NCBI GenBank assembly: GCA_034509495.1
Contig: CM067520.1
Location: forward strand, 23,184,220-23,248,219
Length of the DNA stretch: 64,000 bases
From: Acestrorhynchus altus
Lineage: Eukaryota; Chordata; Actinopteri; Characiformes; Acestrorhynchidae
Direction of reading: 5' to 3'
Shown: in pieces, positions 24,546 to 38,900 of the stretch
Position numbering within the stretch: the stretch's first letter is position 1
Layout: the number at the start of each line of letters is the position of its first letter
Position numbers and translations under genes: made by a program
Notes under the pieces: generated by a model
Database searches by the model: none
What the model was told of the DNA's origin: nothing
The model's input: the letters and a program-made list of their open reading frames with translations, nothing else

Positions 24546-25125
24546 ATATATATATATATATATATCTCCCTGTACGGAAAGTCCTGTGTAGGCCCGTGCA
24601 GATGCTGTGGCTGGACCTGTCTGTCAGTTCCATCTTTTAGATGTGAAGAATTTCTTGTACACTAGGATTTTTTCCACAGCTTCAATACAACTGCAAATTC
24701 TGCTCCTTCCTTCACTCCTGCCAATCATTACAATCTGCTTTGACCAGGGATGCCCTAACTTATAACTTAAGCCTAATACTGTTGAGAATTTGAAAAATGT
24801 GGAATTCCTCATAGCACACGTGTCCAGATTTTTTTTTTTTTTTTTTTTTGTAATATACATTATATATTTTTGTATTTCTTTATGATTTTTCGCCATTTTT
24901 GGGATTTGTGAAATGGGAGAACAGTGTTCTCATTATGCTTTGTAAAAATCCAGCATGCAGTAGTTCAGGTCTGAGGCTGTTCAAAAGCAGTTTTTCTAAA
25001 AACCCATAGGAAAAAAAATATATATAATAAGTGTATAAATATATATACACACTTTGAGCCAGTGCCTCTTTTTAGACTACAGCCATTACATAATTGCTGC
25101 TATATGTTGTGCCACACCAATCACT

Positions 25126-25128
25126 ATA

Positions 25129-25168
<40 letters not shown>
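25126..25168. repeat. AAT trinucleotide repeat
   Basis: About 13 AAT units, intergenic. Confidence 0.95.
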
Positions 25169-25169
<1 letters not shown>

Positions 25170-25689
25170 ATTTCAAGTTACAGTGACCCTTAAAGGAAAG
25201 TAAATGGTGTTTTACTCTGCTATACTTTCAAATGAAACAAAAACGTAATGGATGAATATTTAATATTTTCTTTTTGAGAAATACATAAATACAAAAATTT
25301 GGTACTTTTCATCATGGATCTCCTGAATATTTCATCCAAAAATCTACTGATTGTTTTGTTTATAAATGAAAATTGTAAGTAAGCTTTGTGTCTCAGTGAA
25401 AGTAACCCTGTAATGTGTTCTGCTGTGTGTGCACAGAAATGTATAAAGCTGAGTGTATACAGTATACAGTGTAAAACTGAATCCTCACTTGTCTAAGCAT
25501 AAACATGAACATCTAGTTCCTATTAAATGTGTTGTAATAACTGTGCATGTGGTTTTAGTCTGATATATTTCACAGTCTCCAGGAAGCAATCTGTACAAAC
25601 GGAATAAACACGTGAGAAAGTGGTCCACGGCCACATCAAATCTAATCAAAATGTATTTGTATAAAAGCAGGTTAACAACACATGAACAA

Positions 25690-25905
25690 AGGATAAGACA
25701 TGAACCTCCTGGTCAGCCAAAGGGCAACAGTAGCAAAGAAAAACTGTGATCCAGGCTCACAAGGGGGGGGGACGGGACCCCTCCTCCTCCGGTCAAACTA
25801 CTTATACATAGTTAGGCTGTTATAGTCAGATCTGCCGGAGTCACTCGCCACATAAACCTGAACACCAAAATAATTACATCTCTACCTATTCCGAGTCAAT
25901 GATGA
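25690..25905. repeat. Interspersed repeat related to the one at 10285
   Basis: Shares 'aggctcacaaggggg', 'cctcctcc' and 'ggtcaaactacttatacat' with 10285-10460. Confidence 0.55.
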
Positions 25906-26390
25906 CCCACCGGCCTGAGCTGATGAAATGACCTTGAGCTCCTCTGCCCCATCTGAGGAGGACCCTGAGCTCCCCGTCCACCACATCACATTGGCTTTCC
26001 ACCTTCTGACTACTGGGCCTGGACTAGTTTCCCACCCATCACACCAACTATGTAGAAATTTACACGGACCCTAATTAGTTGCTGCAGTTACTATTATGTA
26101 TCAGTGAACACCTGAATATTAGAACAGACATGTGTAGTTCCAGTGTCCCCTAAGGAGAGAACCAGAAGGTAACATAAACATGGGAGCATCCTGAGAAATT
26201 GGCTTCCAACCACTCTACCGTCACAAAACTATGCTGTAAGGCAGCACATTCCCGCGTGGGGTGGACACCATCTTTAGCTACAAGACCAGACTTGCACTCA
26301 AAGTTTTCCCAATTGTCTATAAAGCCCAAATTGTTTTCTGACATATATATTTCTGAATATAAAATTCAATTCATAATAAGAGCACTTCAG

Positions 26391-26395
<5 letters not shown>

Positions 26396-26451
<56 letters not shown>

Positions 26452-26462
26452 TATATATTATA
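26396..26462. repeat. TA dinucleotide repeat
   Basis: More than 30 TA units upstream of the pih1d1 promoter. Tyr/Ile open frames across it are artefacts. Confidence 0.95.
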
Positions 26463-26569
26463 TACTGACCCATATATAAACATTAGTGGCTTATAATACA
26501 TAGTGTATTTAAGTTTAAGTTTAGGTGTTTTGACTGGATTTAAAAAACAGAAATCAAAATGAAAATCAC

Positions 26570-26920
26570 TTTCTTACTGCAGTCTCATGATCGCGGTGCG
26601 AAATTAAAACGGTGCTTGAAAGTGGAGACTTTTATTTTGAAATGTCGCTGATTTTGTAGCTAAAAGTCTTCCTGCGGCCGCCGGCGAGCAGCTCTGGCAG
26701 TTAATTCATCACGAAAACAAGCGTTTCGGGTCACATAGGTAGAGTTTGTTTTACAGGTGGTTTGTTTGAAGACCCGAGAAGCTTCCAGGTGGCTGTAAAG
26801 TGAACGTTTCTCTGCACGTTGAGACATTTTGCGCTGTGTGTCGTGAAGGTGTCGCGCTGGTGTGTTAAGTGTGGTTTTGGTTGTGTGATTTTCACGCCAG
26901 TTGTACGACTGCTCGTTGCT
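26570..26920 (+). promoter_or_regulatory. pih1d1: CpG-rich promoter and 5' UTR of pih1d1
   Basis: In an otherwise CpG-poor region this stretch has many CpG sites, including 'gatcgcggtgcg', 'gcggccgccggcgagc' and 'gtgtcgcgctgg'. It has no TATA box near the ATG at 26921. This fits a broadly expressed housekeeping-type promoter. The exact transcription start cannot be read. Confidence 0.5.
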
Positions 26921-29900
26921 ATGGAGACGGACTCCTGCCTCTTGAACGCTGAGCTGGAGCAGCAGAGGCATGAAGATCTCTGCCAGCAGCTCATCCTGCA
27001 GGTAAACACCTTAACGGGCTGATTTACACCAGCAGCAAATCATAACTGTGGGTGTGACTCAGATAACGGCCTCCATTGGCTGCAGACTCATTTAATGTGT
27101 TCAAAAATAGTCATGAAGAGCAGACCTTTCACCTGCTTCACTGATCACATCATATTTCTGAGATCAAAGGGAGTAAACAAGTCAACAACACTGTTGTTTA
27201 TAAGTGACTGCTCCTAGAAGGTGTCTACAGATGATTGCATTCACAATTTCACTTACTTTTTCTAGCCTGCACTGTGATTTTCACTCCCTGTGCTCTGTTA
27301 TTGATGACAGTGGTCAAAAGCAGATCAAGAACAGATTGGCTTGACCCTCCGTCCCTCAGGATGCAGTTACTATCATGTTTTACTATCAACGTTACTTCAA
27401 TACAGCCGAGTATTAGAGCAGATGTGTGAGGGCCCAGTGTGGGGGTCCAGTGTCCCCTAACTATGTAGAAGTCATTGGACCAGAGGAGAAGGGTCCTATT
27501 AAATAATTTTGATTTGATTTGATTTGATTTGATGGAAGACAAGCTCTTCCATCTTTTCTATCCTGGCACTTCTAAGTAAAGGTGCTTATAGACCCACAGT
27601 GAGCATATGTGCCTGGAGCGGTGGGCAGCTCTTTCCACAGTGCCCGAGAGAGAAAGTGGAGAGTTAAGTGTTTTCCTCAAGGGCACTTTGAGGGATTCAA
27701 ACCTTCCATTCACAAGGTTCGTTCCCCAACCACCAGTCCAAAGCTGCCCCCGTGGCTTTAGAACCCTAGACCAGACCTGTGGGGTGGTTCTGGAGTTAAA
27801 CATACTTTTATTCACCAAAAAATTAAAGATGTGTTTATAGGAGAACTTCACATATGCTAGATATGGTTATTTTTGGATGAATGATTTGGTCCAAAAAATT
27901 ACTCGTGCCTACAATTTGTGTGTTTTCGTTGCTTATAAGGACAAAAAAACAAAAACAAAACACTTTACATCTCAGAAGTCCTGTTGGGAAGTCATCATCC
28001 AGAGCATTTGAGTTTAAAATGCAAAACTTTTGCTGAATTATTTGCAATGATTAGATTGACGTATATTTTTCATAATATTTTCTTCAAAATAGTTGTCCAG
28101 ATAAAATTGAAAACAATATATATGTATATGAATCAGTATTATCCCTTCTCAGGACTCAAAACTGTGTGAGCAAAGAAAGAGAGCAAACAACCCCTCCCTT
28201 CTCATTTACTCTGTAATCCAATATCTGAGTCAATGACCTCGTCAGCCCTGTACCCTCCTGCTGATCAGTCAGAGTCTGAGTGCAGGTTGAACAGTTGAGG
28301 ACAGAGCAGTAAAGTGGAAAAGTGCACCAGTATGCACTGGAAGCTCCTTTTAGATGGAGTAAATGTTTTAGTCTGTTATAATATGTGTATCATGTCTGTA
28401 GGTTATTCTGATCCTGGATTATGAAGCCTAGAAAATGGCACGTATCTGCAGGGGGGCACCAGGTCTGGAGCGTTTTAGAAGGTCTGCTTTAAAAGATCAA
28501 GTGAAGGGGTTGGTATGTCTGCGACTAGAAATTTGGAGAGTTAACAAGTTGCGAATGAAAGAAGTGCTTTAAATGGAAGGATCTGCGTATCTGGACGTCA
28601 GTGAAGCTCTTGAAAGAGAGGAAACCTGTTTGAGCAACAGAGGTTTGTATGTGTTGTAGCTTGTTCAGAAATGTTGTAGAACCATAATATCGTTCATAAT
28701 TCTCGGAATGCTCTAAACCAATTTTTCGTCTTCAGCTTTAGTGGCTATAAATCAGTAAGTAGTTACCCTGTGGAGTGGCAAATTGCAATGCAGACTTTTT
28801 CAGTCACATGGTTGAGCATGGGTGTGAGAACTTTTCTTTCCAATTCCCATCAAGCTCATGTGAAGACAACCGATTAATTGTGTGAGTGGAATCGGGTGAG
28901 TGGAATCGGCCCATTTCTGACTCATTTTCTGGAGACCACTGGTCTAGAACATTATGGCATTGGTGTGTCGTATGTAACTGGGACTCAGCATCTGAGTTCT
29001 TTTGGTTTTCTCAGTCTGCAGCAGACTTCACCTGACGTGCTCCGATTACTAAAGCGCATGTAAACACATTGGTTGGATTACTGACAAAATTGGATTTTTA
29101 TGGAGTAACTGAATTACTGTGTGCATGTACACACTCTTTGAAATCTACATTAGCCTTTACTTAGCCATTGTTAAGGTGGGACTGCGGTGAACCAGAGTGG
29201 AGCACTTGGAACAGTGGAGCACACTTATAGGAGTGGCTGGCTTACCACATTTCATCAGAAGTATATTGACCACTCATCCAGGAGGTCACAAATGAACCAA
29301 GACAAATATGTAAAGAAGTGCAGACCTCATTTAAGGTCAGTGTGCACAGTTCAGCTGTAAGAGAGACATGGGACAAGCATGGTATCCATAAAAAACACTT
29401 CCCTGATGGAAAACATCTGAAACACATCCTGTTTCTTTTTCTGTGCGATATTCTGTATTTGAAGACCAAAACCCAAGATTTCAGAGGGTCTTTAATTGCA
29501 TTGCGTGTGAAAAAGTTAACCAGGCAACCATTTCATGGCTTTACACAGAGCGTCACATTTACTAAAGAAGACGTAAACCCTCCTTTGTACAGTGTTTATG
29601 TTGTTTTTTCTCCACGACTTGGCTCTAATTGTTGACAAAACATTTGCAAGGCATCTTTAATCACTCTTTAAAGATTAATAGTGGATGAATAGTATGACTA
29701 AGTGTTTGTTTATTAGTTTCTTTCCTGTTTGCAGACCATGGAAACAATGCAGACTGAAAGTGCTCTGTCCAAAGTCATCCGCCCACAGCCAGGTTAGTCT
29801 TGAAATAGCATGTCTGTGAATTTTATCTAATCCAAGATCTTTTTGGACGTTTCATCTTTTGTCAGTTGCTTTTTTAAAAACCCTTTGATGCTTATTTTGA

Positions 29901-32900
29901 AGGATGCCAGTCTGTTTCCTGATTTCCTGCACGTAACGTTTTTTTGCTGAACGCGGTGTCTGACTTATCCAGGCAATCTGACATGTTCAATCTGACGAGT
30001 TCACGTGGAGTAGGTTCTATCTGAGAATACCTGTTTTTGAGGTCATCTCTGTCTCTATCTCTGTAATCTATGCAGGCCTAAAATGTGCATAGATGGTGGC
30101 GGTAGGGTTGCAGCTGTTTCTTACCATGGATTGAAAATGTACGGTTGTCAAAATGTGTACATTTGGTTAGCCTTTGTACCCACAGTAGACCATTTTCCAA
30201 TCCATTTTCCATTTATTAAAGAGGAATAAAGACTTTTTGCACTGGAGCTAATCTAGCAAGTAAAGGAAGACCACACTGATCAACCATAACATTATAACCA
30301 CCTGCCTAATGTTGCGTAGGTCTTTACTGGGATACAAATACAGCTGTAATCCACTGAGGTATGGACTCCACAACACCTCTATAGGTGTAACCTCTAATGT
30401 AATAGCAGATCCAAGTCCTATAAGGTGTGAGGTGGGGTCTCCATGAGCAACAGTGCAGTTTAAGTGTCCTCCTTTTAAGCACTAGTAGTTTGATAGTTAC
30501 TCAAAGACCTGCAGGGTGTTTTTGTGATGGTCCGACCCAGTGGTGATGGGTCAGTATCACAGTTTGGTCCTTGATTGATGTGTCTTGGAATCTTATGCTT
30601 GAGAATTCTTCTGTCTTCATGGAGCCAGATTAGTGCAATGCCCCTACTGTACAGTGCCTACTGTAGTAATGTGGTTGACAGATATCGTTGCCCAAAAGCT
30701 GAGAAAACAGCTTATTTCTTACAACAGAAAGTGGTGAGTAGTGAGTGCTGTCCTTTCACCCCCTCTCAGTAAGCCAGTAGTAAATTCCCTGTTTGAGATT
30801 TGGCAGGGCTTGTGGTGAATGGATCAGGGAAGTGTTATGCAACGTGCAATGGTGTGCTTATTAAACAATAGAGAACAGTTTCTAAATGAGGTCAGATAAA
30901 TATACCACTTTCAAAAATCACAAAATGTTCTTCTGCTAATCAAAGCACATAATAGTAGTCTGTGGATGGTAGGTAACATGAGATTGCTATAGAGATTACT
31001 CTACTATTGTGTGGTATTTTACGGTGACCCACAGTGGCCTTTTCTAATAACACCTTTAGCAAATAATGTTTTGCAAAACAACAAGCAGACTGGATTTGTT
31101 TTAGGAAAGAAGTTCGTAGTTGTTTTTTTCTTACATTCATCCATAACATTTATTTTAAGAATAATTGGGGGATCAATTGTTATTCTTAAAGTTCTTAAAA
31201 TAAAAAGTAAACATTTCTTTTGTTTACACATTTAAAATCTATATGAAATAATTGCATTTAAAATGTTGACTCTAAAATTTAGATTTTAATGTTTCATTAA
31301 AAATTCATTTTCAAAAAGCTGTAAATGGCAGTGGATGAAATGGGGAAATAAGTCCTGTTTTGAAAATATGACAACGATGACATCAAATAGCTGCTTTTTT
31401 CCTGGGGAAACAAACTTGATTTTTCCACTTTAATCTCATTGAATTATACAATAATTCTATGAATTCAACTATTCAAAGTAATGTAAAATCATTTTAGATA
31501 CTGACCTGAACTCTGACCTTTTGATTATAAGTGTAGGGCTGTTGCACTGCACACATGGCAGCTCTCTCCATTGAATTGTTTAGGATGCAGCAAGGTGAAA
31601 TGGAAGTGTGCGTGTACCATAAGAAGATTTTTTTCTTATTAAGCTTTTCTGAATCCAGACCCTGATTGGTCAGATCAGCTAAAGGTTAATACCCCTCCAT
31701 GCTTTGACTTTTTTTTTTTTTCTTCTCCTGTTTCTTCTTTTTGGCTAGGAATGTGTGTGAAGACCTCCTCCCAAACAGATCAACAGAAAGTCTTTGTAAA
31801 CATCTGTCAGTCACAGGAAGTCCCTTCCCCTCCCTATCTATCTCAGGAAGCACTGGTTGAGCTCTTGGAGTCTGATGACCCCACAGGATACAAAGTGCCT
31901 ATGAGCCTTGGTGAAGCCCACACTGAAATGGACAACAGTGAGCATTTATGATCATTTCCTGCTTGACTGGGGTGATACAGGATGGAGGTACCTTTAATAT
32001 GATGGAATGCACACAGTATGAAATGCTGTAATACTGTAGAAACTGGGTACTGGGTACTCCAAAGAGGACATGAGCAGAGACAAAAGATGGCATGTAAAGT
32101 GCCTTACTGGTTTAACTGGACTGCTTTGTTTGCTTTTTTTTCTCAAATCGGCAGTTTTCAGTCGGGCTGCAGAATCAGATGCACCTGATGCAGCTAATCC
32201 ATCGTAGGGCACACACACACACAGTAAAGGTTCTAGTAAAGGTTCTAGTAAAGGTTCTAGTAAAGGTTCTAGTAAAGGTTCTAGTAAAGGTTCTAGTAAA
32301 GGTTTAATACAATTTGTCCAAATATCATGCATCAAAGAAATCACCTCCTTAGTATGACTTGACCTGGTTAACAACACTTCAAGGTCAGTTCTTTCTAAAC
32401 TAAAATAAATATATATATTTTAATCAATCTAAAGCGGATTCGGTGAAGATAGACACACGGACATTGGTTTGTGAATTTGTGAAACCCAAGCCCTTACTTT
32501 AGGGTCCCCTCTTGTGAGTCTGGTTCCTCCCGAGGTTTCTTCCTCCAGCTCTGAGGGAGTTTTCCTCGTCACCGTAGCCTTTGGCTTGCTCAAAGGGTTT
32601 CTTATCCTTTGTTCCTGTGTTCTTAACCTTTTTTATTTTTATTTATGCTTTGAAATCGGTTGTGAAGTTGTACATTTTGATTGATTGATTGATTGATTGT
32701 CACAGTTCTCCCTGTTGTAACCAGGCTCCAAAAGCTGCACAGTCTATGACGTTGTGATTAATGAGGAATTCTTCCAAAAATGCCAGGTTTGTAGTGAGTG
32801 TTTGGTGTAGTTAAATTTAAATGTAGTTACATTTTCAGGTAGCCCATGGTTTGATCTTTCTTTCACGTTCACTACAGAAGGACACATTGTTCCAGCAGTT

Positions 32901-35900
32901 TCTGATTGCAGTGTCTTTAGAGGGACTGGAAAACAAGTACAGCTTGGAGCTAAGTCGAGGTGAGGCTGTCTGTACTGCCGTTCATTTTTGAAAGGGTGTA
33001 AGAAGTGGAATGAGCTTGTTTCTACTCTCACTGTCCATTTTATCAACTGACCGTAGAGGGACACACCACAGAGCAGGTATTATGTGGGTGGTGGGTCATT
33101 CTCAGCACTGACACTGACATGGTGGTGGTGTGTTGATGTGTGTTACACTGGTACGAGTGGCTAAGACACAATAGTGCTGCTGGCATTTGTCCACTGTTTC
33201 TGCACAGTTTGTGGATATTTCTGGTTGTTTGACTGTTGGATGCTCAGTCTAGCAGTGACACTGAGGGGTTTAAACTGATAACCGCGCAACACACAGGTGT
33301 CATTACAGTGCTGACAATGACAGCATATGTCGAGAAAAGGACGGTCTACAGTATGGAATTATAGAATTATATAACTATAAAGTGCTCCTTAAAATTTGTT
33401 TTCTTTCTTTTAGACATAAAAATACTGAAGAACAGAAAGTTCATGGGCTCTTTGACAGAACAGAACATTCGCACCAAGAGCAAACCAGTCATTCAAGAGC
33501 TCAACTCCAAGTACGTCAAACACAATTCCACTGCTTCTGTAACCCATGTGACCCGATCCCGGACTGGCCCACAGATTCAGCTCAACACAAGGACTCTCTT
33601 TCCACTGTTTATTCCGAAACAGATTATAAAATGTCTTTCTTCAGTTGTGAAGAATGTTGCAGGCTCCACACGCTCTAGTTAGGAGTTTATATATCAACTC
33701 ATCTGTACACATTTCCTGCCACATGCGCACATGTACCACTCGGTCAGACCGAGGCACGTGTCCGAACAATAGCCACAAAGTCAGCACTTATGCCTAAAAC
33801 CATGTGCTAATTCATTCACAGCAGTAAGATATAAATATAAACTTTGGTACAACGTGGCTTGAATATTTCCACAAATGAAGAGCTATAAAATCTACCAAGC
33901 GTCCATCTCAGAGTTCTCACTCAACTGATGGAGGTACGGCAAACCCAGAGGGACACGGCCTGCAGTGACGTCGTCACAAAAAAAAAGAAAGGCTCCCTAA
34001 AAATATTTTTAACTTATTTTATGAAATTTTAAATAACTGTCTTATACATGAAAAATAATAATAATTTGATTTTGGTGAAACTCAAAATGAATGGTGCCAA
34101 ATTAACTCTGTTTATCTGCTCCAGAAAGTCCTATTGGCCTGCTTCATTCTTTAGCTCTCCAGAAAATAGTGACCTTATGAGGCTCCTGCCGTTGCACATG
34201 GATGATCAGACTGTACAGTGCATCTGGAAAGCTTCACTTTTATGCATATGTTATGTTACAGCTTTATTTCTGAATGAATTCAATTCATTTTTCCCTCCGA
34301 ATTCTACACACAAGACCCCACACTGACAAAGTGAGAAAGGTTTGTTTGAAATCTTTGTAAATGTATTAAAAATGAAACACGAACCATAACATATACATAA
34401 ATATTGACCGTCTATGATCTATACTTTGTTGAAGAACCTTTAGCAGCAGTTACAGCTTTAGGTCTTTTTTGAGTATGAGGCGAAAAGCTTGGCACACCTG
34501 TTTTGGGAAGTTTCTCCCATTCTTCTTTGCAGAACCACTCAAGCAGGGCACAGCCATTTTTGGATATCTCCAGAGACGTTCAGCCAGGTTCATGCCTGGG
34601 CTTTGTTATCTTGGCTGTGCGCTTAGGGTTGATGTCCTGTTGGAAGACCTGAATTCACCACAAGTGTCAAGCTGTAGAAACATCTGAAGGATCAGTGGAA
34701 ATGTGCACCTGAGCTCAGTTTTGAGCGTCTGTGGATACTTATGTACGTGTTATAGTTTTGCATTTTATTTTTAATACATTTGCAAAGATGTCAAGCTTTT
34801 CTCACTTTGTCATCGAGGGGAACTGTGTGCAGATTTTTAGGGAAAAAATGAATTTAATCCACTGAATATTGTGCTTTATATGTAACAGAATCTGAAACGA
34901 TTCATTAACTCTCTGCATCTGTTTCTGTTTGGCAGTGTTCTAATCACTGTGATTATCTGCTTTCACCCTGCTTTCTGAACAGGAACCCCCAGTCACAGCC
35001 TTCTGCAGTTCAAAGGTGAGTTTCGAATACCACATTTGTTTACTGTGTTGTTTATGGATGGGAGTAACGCCAGGAATGCTCATTGCAGAGGAACAGAGGG
35101 CAATTTTGTCCCTGAGAATGTTATGTAAACATAGTAGTGCCCTAAACTACTACACTCACTAAAAGACAATGTCTTGATTGGGAACTAAAATGGTAACTGC
35201 AGGGTGTTGTCATGAATATGAACTGCTGTTCTAAAGGCAAACGAAGTGCATGAAGATTAAACAAGCTCACTGAAAAATGGAATTTTGACTTGGTTTCGGA
35301 AGATGGTCCATGCTCCAATTTCCTCATACACAACACTCAACACTGACAGCATCATCACGACGTCCAATGTTGCGTCCCCCATGTTCCCGTGTCCTCCTGT
35401 CTTAATCTTTATATCACCAAGCACCCAGAAGCTGTTCCAAACTCCAGCCCAAATGCCCTTGAGTTCACCTCCCCATTCCTGTTATCAGGGGTGGAGGGCA
35501 GTACTATCAAAGAAATTCTGATGTCAAGTGCCACGAATGTGATCTGACATGCACAGCTGTGGTGAACATTCCACCACACCAGCCACAAGCTAACTATATT
35601 GTGTTTGTATACTGTGATCAGCCGTAACATTAGTACTACTCACTTGTGTAGTAGAAAACATTGAATATCTTCATCTACAGTGACTTCTGTCGAAGGGTGG
35701 ACATATTGTGCAGTTCTTGAAGGGGATAAAATCGGTCTAGATCACTGGATCAGAACATCATGCAGGTTGTCTCTGGTGTTCCCAGTATGTAGTGGTCAGG
35801 ACCTACAAAAAGTGCCCATTTGAAATCACAACCAATGAACTGGTGAAAGAGTTATGGGTGTCCAAGACTCACTGATGCTCGTGGAGGCCTGACCTCACAG

Positions 35901-38900
35901 CTTACAGGACTTAAAGGATCTACTGCTATTGTTTGTCTTGGTACCAGATACCATGGGACACCTTCAGAGGTCTTGTGGAGTCTGTGCTTTGAATGCTTAG
36001 GTGCAGCCTACAGTATTCAGTGTCTCTTTTCCACTGCAGGGCAGAACAGTTCTGTTGGTTTTTCCACGTGGACATGGTTTGTCCTGGAATGCTTACAAGC
36101 CATGCTGAACCCACTGCTCTCAGCAGGGTTGGATAACAGTACTTTTGGAACAGATTAAAGACAAAGTTCCGCATCTGTGTCGCAGTACAATCCAGGTTCT
36201 GAGGTCTACAGACAATTCCTTATACTTTATGGCAGGGGTGTCCAGTCTTGGTACACATAGTGGACGGTGCATGTGAGAGCATGTTCCCGTGTCCTCCTGT
36301 CTTAACCTTTTATCACCAAGCAGCCAGAAGCTGTTCCAAACTCCAGCCCAAATACCTTTGAATTCACCTCCCCATTCCTGTTATCAGGGGTGGAGGGCAG
36401 TACTATACTATGAATGTCATCTGACATGCACTGCTGTGGGAAACATGCTGCCACACCAACCATAAGATACCAATATTCTGTTTGTATACTGCAGTCAGCC
36501 ATCCGAGATGGTGCCAGTGTATATGGCAAGGCATCCATCGCTCCTCACTTTGTGCTGTTGCTTTTTCTGTGTGTGATACAAAATGTCAAGTCCCTACTGG
36601 TGTATGATCACCAAACACCTCTGGAGCTTCACTCATCTCCGGTACAACTAGTGCAGTACCAGCGCGAAGGACTAGACCCTTTGCTCCTTCTCTTATCTGG
36701 AATACCGGCTTTTCTCCACTGACCTCCTGACCCTCCTCACTGGTGGAATTGCAGCAGGCGGTTGGTGGCGCACTCTTCTAGTGCTTTAATGGTGCAAAAA
36801 TGAATTGGCTTCTCATCTTTTTGCATCGTGACGCTCCCTGGACACTGATCTCCTGGCTGGTACCCGTCATTGGCTCGGATCAGTTTAATCCACCCCGCAC
36901 TCCTGCCCACTACACCTGCACTGGCAAAGAGTGACCCTCCAGAACCTATGGCCTTTGGCGTGCTTTGCCATCACTACTGCTGTTTTGCATATGACTCCCC
37001 ATCAGGATGGGCCTAGTGAACACCAGATCTGTAACGACCAAAACTCTTAAAACTCCTTCACCTCTGATGGATTGAATTTCCTCTGTGTGACTGAAACTTG
37101 AGGTTTTCAAACTGAAATTTGACTCTGAGCCATTATCTGCTCCACTTTTATTCTCTAAAGTATTATAGAGACTGTTAAAGGGACTTTCCTGATCTCAGTC
37201 CTGATATGACCAGGTTTTAATTGTCTAATATTCACATTTGTTTCCCTGAGAAGCCTGTAGTGAAGGACTTTTTAGATTTAGTGCACTCTTTTAACCTAAT
37301 CCAATCTGTAATCGGTCCCACTCAGGAATGTGGGCACACATTGGATCTTGTTTTATCTTGTTGTTTATCTGTTCTTAATTTGGAAATTGGTGATCCAGTG
37401 TTTTCAGATCATATGTTTTATGGATTTTTGTCCCTCTCTGCTGAACAGAGGTGGAAAAAGGACGGGCTGCAGGTTTCGTCTGACATTTTGAAAGAGAGTG
37501 GGAGGTGTTATCAGAAAACTGAAAGCTGCTCTAACACTTACCCCCCCCCCCGTGTTCTTATTATTCTTACTATCATCCATCCTCCCTTGTACACCGTTTG
37601 GCAGAGTTTGACCATTTTCACTGAACAAATGGGAGGATTTTCACTTCTTTGGCAGCTAGTGTTAGAGCTGAAAAATTAGTCTGTATCAGAAACTAAATTA
37701 AGCCTTATTTGTGTGAGACTGAACACATCTGATGATAGCAGCTGTTGAAGTATTATGAGACCCCATGCTCTTCCTGGTGCTCATTTCGCAACACAGCAAA
37801 TGGAAAAATACACCACCACCAGTCTAATGAGTCTGTACTGGTCCAGAATGGTATGGCACTTGGGAGCAATTTGGCCCTACAGTGGAAAGAAGGCTGGTGG
37901 TGTTAATGTTTTGGCTAATCAGTGCACGTTAAATACCTGTGTATTTATTCTATTTTTAAGGTGGATATATTGTGTTCTACTTTACTTTTTAGATAATAAA
38001 TGTGATCATTTGTTTTGGTAAGTCTACAGTCAGGTTCCTTTCTTTCTCTCCAGACCAGAGTTCTGTTTATGGGCTGAGCCTCCTGTTGGAGAAGCGGAGT
38101 TCCTGATAGCTGAGATCCAGCTGCCTGGAGTGGTGAGGACAGACCTTTTGTATTGTTTCTGAATGAGTCTGTGATTAATTCGGTTTATCTTCTATTTCCG
38201 ATTCTTTGTTCTCTCTCTCTCCCTCTGCCAGTCATCTGCTCGCTCTCTCTTGCTGGACCTGGGAGAGGACAGACTGGTGCTGAACGCTCGGCCATCGCTT
38301 TTCCTGCTGGATATTTTCTTTCCCTTTCTAATTGACCAAGAGGACAGTGCTGCTCAGTACAATAAGAACACACAGGTAGGAGTCGGTTCCTGTCCTTCTT
38401 GTAATGCCTCAGTGAGCGATTATTTCCTGACCCAGATTACAGGCGTCTTCCACCTTTTATATTCTCACACACCCACATGTGAACAGAGGGGTGCTGGACA
38501 CCTCCCCAGACCTTTATTTATTAACTGTTAAATTTCTTAGAAATCTAAGATCCACGGGAGTTTATACTGGAACGACTGCAGATCCCATTAGAATAGATGC
38601 AGGTAAACATAAATACAGTAAAAAGGAATTACAAAGAAAGAAGTTGAGATCTTGTGAGCTAGTCTGAAGAACGAAGCTTCCAGATTTCTCCTGGACGCCC
38701 CCAGCCAACACGTATATGTGTGAAGTTGCACCAGTAGTGCACCTGATGTAACGTTATTAAGCAATGATTTACCAAACCAGTTGTTGGGTGTAGAGGTGGC
38801 CAATATGACCAGTATTTTATTGAGTCTTCACGTTTTCCTGCACTGAGCATATGGTGGATATAATCAAAGCAGGGGTTCTCAAGCTTTCCCTTCTCACTGC

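Larger units (their letters stand above)
20730..26560. other. Intergenic stretch between the cytokine-like gene and pih1d1
   Basis: No gene is supported here. It holds the 3' UTR of the upstream gene and a MITE fragment at about 20815-21065 ('accagtcaaaattttcaa'). Also present are a LINE tail near 21640-21800, TG, AAT and TA runs, a palindromic transposon at 24000-24545 and a poly-T run at 24830-24850. Short open frames lack family features. Confidence 0.7.

Noticed and set aside
24397..24665. Two overlapping plus-strand frames of 64 and 142 codons.
   Set aside because: They lie within the palindromic transposon and a TA run and show no family motif.
26298..26501. Tyr/Ile-rich minus-strand frame.
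   Set aside because: It is a translation of the TA dinucleotide repeat.
31994..32377. A 127-codon minus-strand frame with Leu-Leu-Glu-Pro repeats.
   Set aside because: The repeat is the 12-bp minisatellite read in one frame; the flanks have no coding character and lie in a pih1d1 intron.
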